NCBI GenBank assembly: GCA_018814505.1 | Contig: JAHIZQ010000097.1 | Coordinates: 1 to 9,959 of the forward strand | Length of the DNA stretch: 9,959 nt | From: Candidatus Omnitrophota bacterium | GTDB taxonomy: Bacteria; Omnitrophota; Gorgyraeia; Tantalellales; Tantalellaceae | Reading direction: 5' to 3' | Shown: in pieces, positions 5,777 through 9,959 of the stretch | Numbering within the stretch: position 1 is the first letter of the stretch | Layout of the letters: every line of letters begins with the position of its first letter | The notes under the pieces: generated by a model | The model's database searches: none | What the model was told of the DNA's origin: nothing | What the model saw: only the letters and a program-made list of their open reading frames with translations | Translations under genes and position numbers: made by a program

Positions 5777-5805
5777 ATTATATCACCCGGCTAATTTTGC
5801 CGCAA
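5777..5805 (-). promoter_or_regulatory. Promoter of the 6S-like RNA
   Basis: TTGCGG (5805-5800) is followed after 17 bases by a perfect TATAAT (5782-5777), placing the start near 5770. A second perfect TATAAT lies at 5771-5766 with a poorer -35 (TTAGCC, 5794-5789), so a start about 11 bases later is also possible. Confidence 0.6.
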
Positions 5806-5818
5806 TGAGGAAATTAGC
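5790..5818. repeat. 8-bp inverted repeat around the -35 box of the 6S-like RNA promoter
   Basis: GCTAATTT (5790-5797) and AAATTAGC (5811-5818) form a perfect inverted repeat separated by 13 bases. The -35 box at 5800-5805 lies in the spacer. The geometry, with arm centres about two helical turns apart, suits a dimeric regulator, but no protein can be named and chance is not excluded in AT-rich sequence. Confidence 0.4.
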
Positions 5819-5970
5819 TACTTTAGAACCTGCTATTCAAAGTGAATTATGTGAATTGCAATTATTTGTTTGATTTTGCATAATTATATAGAGCACAACG
5901 TGGGCAAAGACCCTCATGGCCCTTATGCCTTGTTCTATTCACAGTCTTATACTAAATGAGTGCTACATTT
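5819..5970. other. Intergenic spacer downstream of the giant gene
   Basis: Between the 6S-like promoter region and the stop of the giant gene I see no ORF, no convincing terminator for the giant gene, and no known RNA. A weak GGGC/GCCC pairing is present around 5903-5923 but has no U-tract. Confidence 0.5.
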
Positions 5971-8900
5971 TTACGCGTATGACCAGAATTCCCTGATCGC
6001 TCTTAGTTCCCGCTCAAGCCTTCTAATTAAACTTATTGCCGGCGTTTCTTGAAGAAAGTACTGCAATCTGTTTTTTATTGTCTTTATGTCCGTACTATCA
6101 TCTTCGGTAACTGCAAGTTCTCTGATAAAATCTCCGACTTTAACTTTACTGGACACAAAAGAATCTGCCAGTAAATCTTTCAAAAGGCCGCTTATAACAT
6201 CAAAATGTAAGGATTCCTGTTCCAATAATCGTGCCAAAATAGCAATCATAACAATTTCAGATTGAAACACTGTTTTTTTAGCTTCATCTTTAATTTTCGG
6301 AATTTTCATATTAAGAACTCTTACGTCTCTAAACATATCAATGTTCTCCGTGCCGTTATCTTTATCCTGGATAAGTTTCCGGATATAAGTATTGGTCTCC
6401 GCGTTTGTAATTATTATTTTTTTCATACCTTTACAATTCGCTAAACGGCTACGCAATGTACCGTTACCATAAGAACGAATTTCCAGTTTCTTACCATAGG
6501 CAGACATATTGGTTTTCATTTTTTTTATATCTTTTTCTAATCTTTCGTCAACTTCAACCGGCAAAAATACAGCGATATTGTCCTCTCGCGTATCCTTAAC
6601 CGCTTGCCATATGTTTTTTTGCTTTTCTTTATCCAACGAAGGGGCAACACCCGGACCTTCTCCCCTCGCGATTCGGAGTATATAGTCTGATATAATTTTC
6701 ACAATTCCTGTTTCTTGTTTTTTAAAATCATCGACCCTATTATCCCAGGAGGGCGCACCTCGAGTATCCTCGAAATTTCCTTCGGGCACAGGGCCCTCCC
6801 CTACTATATTTTTAGATTTGTTTTCATCTTTTTCAGGTTCATCTAAAACATTCTTAATGGTTTTCATGAAATCTTCTTCATTAGTCTCTCTGTACGGATA
6901 AAAATGTTCATCTTCTTGAAATTTTTGTATAAATTCAAGATGTTGAGCGAGCCATACCATTAAAGGCTGATGAACATTTCCACCTACCCAGGCAAAATTT
7001 TTTCTGCCATGTTTTTTTGCCTCTTGAAGACTAAAATCCACCATATAAAAACTTCTTCCTGTTTTCTCGTCATTATAAGGATTCTTCGCATTCAAATATT
7101 TTTCAGAAGTGAAATTAATCGGCTCAGGTAATTGGCCTAAAAATGTTAATAAATAGTGTGTTTTTAAATCATTTATCGTTCGCTGATGTCCTATCGAATG
7201 AGCCATAAGCCCCTGCACCAAACCACTGGAAGGATTTACTGTTGAAAAAAAAGGATAAAATACATACTGAAAGATATTTTCCAGAACAGGAATAATACTT
7301 CTCAAATATTTATTCGAAAAAGACTCTTTATCATTTTTAATAACACTAAAATCATCTATTTCTGTTCCTTCTCCTATTACAATGTCTTTTATTGTTATTT
7401 CCTGTTTTTCTCTTTTTATTAACCCTTTCTTTTTCTCTTCTTCGACAAACAAATCTATTATTCGTTTAATTAGCACCTTATTTTTGCCGGATATAACTAT
7501 CTCTAGCCTATACTTGTCTTGTTCCTCCCCTAAAACACGCATTTTAAGATCAAGATGACACTTGTATTTTTTTGCAAAAATTTCTTTCTTTTCTTCGATC
7601 CTTCCCGCAATAACCGCGAGAAAAGATGCTCTTCCTGTAATGTTTCTAACAATTTTATCACAATACCCGTATGTATCTGACATATTTTGTTCTGAATAAA
7701 AAAAGATGTCTTCCTGCTTTAACTTCTTTATCAATTTTGCTACTTCATCTTTCAAAAAAATATATCTTCCAACACCATGCACAAATCCATAAAAGAAAAC
7801 ATTAACACCTTCACCCCTAACTTTATCTCGGGGAAAATTAAAATCATTATCGACATCCAAACTCTCGGGCAACGACACGTCATGTGAAACAATATTCCAG
7901 ATCGAAGAGCATAATCCCAAAAATACCTTTTTCCCTATTTTCGTCTTTAATCTTTGGGGAATAACTCCTAAAAAAATCAGCTTATCTTCAATCTCTTCCA
8001 AGGTATAAGCAGATTGCATAATGTGTGTCATCACCTTTTTGGTTTCATTAAAAGATACACTTTTCCCCATTATTTCGCTTAGTCTTTCTCCTATCTTATT
8101 CAAAAAAAGAAAAGGATTTCTTCTATACAAAACATTTTCTTCTCTATAACCCAAACTATATCTTCGGAAACTTTTTATTAGCTTTTTTAATAATCCATAC
8201 ACTTCCAAAACTTGAACAACTAAACTGCTTTTCAAAAAACACTTCATATAATATTTCAGCTGTTCCAGGCGAGACCTTTTTTTTGATATTTCATCCAAAA
8301 TGTTATTATCCTGCTGTTTGAAGATTTCTAATAATTCGAGAATATTTAATTCTAAATTCCTGGATGGAAACGTGCTTATGAATTTTGTTGCCGCAAAAGG
8401 AATTGTTAAAAAACTAAGACATTTTGGAAACCCATATTCGGAGTTGATAGCGAAAATCTGTTGCCATAGTTCATTTTTTAGCCCTATCGGCGGTGGCCTG
8501 TTATAATGATGAAACGCGTTTTTTAATAATTTCAATGTGAAATTTTTGTCACTTACATATCCTGCCCTTATAACGATTTCTTTAGCGCCGTCCTGTTTCA
8601 CATTTACTTTCATTATTTCAAACATTTTTAATTCAAGATCCCTGTTCCCAACTATTCTTATTATATCCATTAAATTTTCATCATTAATCTGATTCAAAGA
8701 ATTGACTTTTTTTGCCCAATTTTCATCCTGCATCCAAAGTTCCAGATTTTTTCGTGCTTCTTGAATTTTGTTTCCCGCTTTGAATTTTTTGTTTTCATGT
8801 TTCCATATCCACCAATTTGTTAAAAAATAAATTACAGGCGTACCTACTGTCAAAAGGGCGTACCAATTCGTAAAATAAACTAAAATTACAGAAATAACTA

Positions 8901-9959
8901 AGTTTCCCGCTAAACTCAAAGCTGTTATAAGCCCTACCCCAAACATAATTATTTCATTCCTGGAAAAGCTTTCTACTTTTTGCGCGTCTTTTATCTTTTT
9001 TTTAATCTCCTCTGGAGTGTAATGGGCTTTCGTTTCTTGATTAAAACTATTGGAATCGGAAGATATTTTTTGTATCGCTGAACTTTCATCTATTCCGCCC
9101 ATGTAGGCAAGCACGTTTTCATTTGTTGCTATCTCTTCACATGAATCAATCGCGCTTTCAGGAACTTTTATACTATCCCCGTTTGCGTCTTTGCGGTTAA
9201 AATAATGATAATTTACAAAAAGAACAAGTTTTATAATATCTTCAAAATTACTCTCATTTATATTGGGAAACTGATTTGTAAAATCAAAAATCTCTTTATT
9301 CGCGTATATCCATCGCAGTCTTTCTGCAAGCACTTGGTTATTATACCTTGTCGTGTATTCAAAACTGTAAGAAGCTAAAAACCATAAGTATATAGCGTCA
9401 TTAATAAACGCGTACCTGCCGCTTATATTGTTGGCTTCTTGTTCATTCGCTAAAGTCTCGTCAGGGCTCGTAAGATGCCCTCCGATTTTGCTTCTTCCTT
9501 TATAATCTTTTTCTACTTCCCTCAAATAATGCTTTGCCGGGCGATTAAAAACGGCTGACGCTACACTTACTCTTTTTATCTTGCCGTCATCAAACTTATA
9601 ATCAAACCAGATATCATTTTTGATAATATCCTGAACAGCGTTTTTATAATCCGTATGGACAACCAGTTTACAGTTACTTACATTTTCTCCTTCCAATCTT
9701 GATACCGCGATTTCCCCATCTTCCTTATCATATTTATAATTCTTTTCAACAACTGAAAAATGCCCTTTATTAAAGGATTCCTTGAACGCGGATCGTTTAA
9801 AACAAAATTGTTCCAACGCTTTTATAATGTCCTCTGCCAGATCCGTGCCAACCAAAAGCCCTTGCACGCCTTCTTCTAAGGCGGAATGCACATCGCCCTC
9901 AATATTATCTATTTGAGGCGCTGTACCGTAAAATTCATGTTTTTTTTGTTTTTCAAGAA
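5971..9959 (-). CDS. Giant protein with two membrane helices and a TIKI/TraB-like region; N-terminus outside window
   Basis: The frame is open to the right edge (at least 1328 codons), so the GTG at 9891 is only an internal codon; 22 more in-frame residues precede it, starting LEKQKKHEFYGTAPQ. I number from that GTG. Residues 1-310 look soluble. Two membrane helices are predicted at about 313-340 and 344-364. A long helical, possibly HEAT-like part runs to about 690. Then GVNVFFYGFVHGVG (695-708) is followed by FFYSEQN (730-736), and later RSFYMVDFSLQEA (946-958) leads to FAWVGGNVHQPLMVWLAQHL (967-986). Two GxxH motifs at strand ends with this spacing, plus an Arg-Met helix before the second, resemble the TIKI/TraB/EreA fold. 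A charged, Gly/Pro-rich linker (about 1015-1090) and a helical tail ending EFWSYA close the protein. Overall function unknown. It lies upstream of the 6S-like RNA and is not obviously co-regulated with it. Confidence 0.8.
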   Translation of the reverse strand, partial: LEKQKKHEFYGTAPQIDNIEGDVHSALEEGVQGLLVGTDLAEDIIKALEQFCFKRSAFKESFNKGHFSVVEKNYKYDKEDGEIAVSRLEGENVSNCKLVVHTDYKNAVQDIIKNDIWFDYKFDDGKIKRVSVASAVFNRPAKHYLREVEKDYKGRSKIGGHLTSPDETLANEQEANNISGRYAFINDAIYLWFLASYSFEYTTRYNNQVLAERLRWIYANKEIFDFTNQFPNINESNFEDIIKLVLFVNYHYFNRKDANGDSIKVPESAIDSCEEIATNENVLAYMGGIDESSAIQKISSDSNSFNQETKAHYTPEEIKKKIKDAQKVESFSRNEIIMFGVGLITALSLAGNLVISVILVYFTNWYALLTVGTPVIYFLTNWWIWKHENKKFKAGNKIQEARKNLELWMQDENWAKKVNSLNQINDENLMDIIRIVGNRDLELKMFEIMKVNVKQDGAKEIVIRAGYVSDKNFTLKLLKNAFHHYNRPPPIGLKNELWQQIFAINSEYGFPKCLSFLTIPFAATKFISTFPSRNLELNILELLEIFKQQDNNILDEISKKRSRLEQLKYYMKCFLKSSLVVQVLEVYGLLKKLIKSFRRYSLGYREENVLYRRNPFLFLNKIGERLSEIMGKSVSFNETKKVMTHIMQSAYTLEEIEDKLIFLGVIPQRLKTKIGKKVFLGLCSSIWNIVSHDVSLPESLDVDNDFNFPRDKVRGEGVNVFFYGFVHGVGRYIFLKDEVAKLIKKLKQEDIFFYSEQNMSDTYGYCDKIVRNITGRASFLAVIAGRIEEKKEIFAKKYKCHLDLKMRVLGEEQDKYRLEIVISGKNKVLIKRIIDLFVEEEKKKGLIKREKQEITIKDIVIGEGTEIDDFSVIKNDKESFSNKYLRSIIPVLENIFQYVFYPFFSTVNPSSGLVQGLMAHSIGHQRTINDLKTHYLLTFLGQLPEPINFTSEKYLNAKNPYNDEKTGRSFYMVDFSLQEAKKHGRKNFAWVGGNVHQPLMVWLAQHLEFIQKFQEDEHFYPYRETNEEDFMKTIKNVLDEPEKDENKSKNIVGEGPVPEGNFEDTRGAPSWDNRVDDFKKQETGIVKIISDYILRIARGEGPGVAPSLDKEKQKNIWQAVKDTREDNIAVFLPVEVDERLEKDIKKMKTNMSAYGKKLEIRSYGNGTLRSRLANCKGMKKIIITNAETNTYIRKLIQDKDNGTENIDMFRDVRVLNMKIPKIKDEAKKTVFQSEIVMIAILARLLEQESLHFDVISGLLKDLLADSFVSSKVKVGDFIRELAVTEDDSTDIKTIKNRLQYFLQETPAISLIRRLERELRAIREFWSYA

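Noticed and set aside
5566..5808. 80-residue plus-strand ORF across the 6S-like RNA
   Set aside because: It runs through a strong terminator stem and RNA helices, has no ribosome site, and its composition is not protein-like.
7183..7200. Zinc protease motif HSIGH in the giant protein
   Set aside because: The catalytic Glu of HExxH is replaced by Ser, and no third ligand or M48-type context is visible.

Overview
This AT-rich bacterial window has every recognisable gene on the minus strand, so genes read from right to left. It holds an iron-sulfur (Fe-S) assembly cluster, a rarA-led operon with a likely 6S-type RNA upstream, and one very large protein gene that runs off the right edge. The organism cannot be fixed from the sequence. 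The mixture (Rrf2-controlled NifS/IscU set, tRNA-thiolation PP-loop protein fused to an NFACT-R domain, giant protein with few known domains) suggests a deep-branching uncultivated Gram-negative lineage. Omnitrophota is my low-confidence guess.

Right part (9959 to 5971): one open reading frame of at least 1328 codons with no start inside the window. It has an N-terminal soluble part, two predicted membrane helices, a long alpha-helical middle, and a region with two GxxH motifs laid out like the TIKI/TraB/EreA superfamily. A low-complexity linker and a C-terminal helical tail follow.

Middle (5970 to 2602): a 480-base gap holds a promoter, a rod-like RNA of about 160-180 nt resembling 6S RNA, its terminator, and one copy of a 38-bp palindromic repeat. 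Then come rarA, an overlapping tRNA-thiouridylase-like PP-loop/NFACT-R gene, an inverted second copy of the repeat, and a small RseC/MucC-type membrane protein with a Cys cluster.

Left part (2601 to 1): a sigma70-type promoter is overlapped by a close match to the IscR type-1 operator. It drives nfu, an IscR/Rrf2 regulator, a class I cysteine desulfurase and iscU (cut by the window edge just before its third Cys ligand). The untranslated leader before nfu is about 177 nt and folds into several hairpins with complementary loops, so it may be a regulatory RNA.

Proposed logic: the desulfurase supplies sulfur for IscU/Nfu Fe-S assembly and probably for tRNA thiolation by the PP-loop protein. The Rrf2 protein senses cluster status and represses its own operon. 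rarA, an Rrf2 gene, a nifS gene and a tRNA-thiolation gene also lie together in Bacillus, so this neighbourhood looks like a rearranged version of a known gene set.
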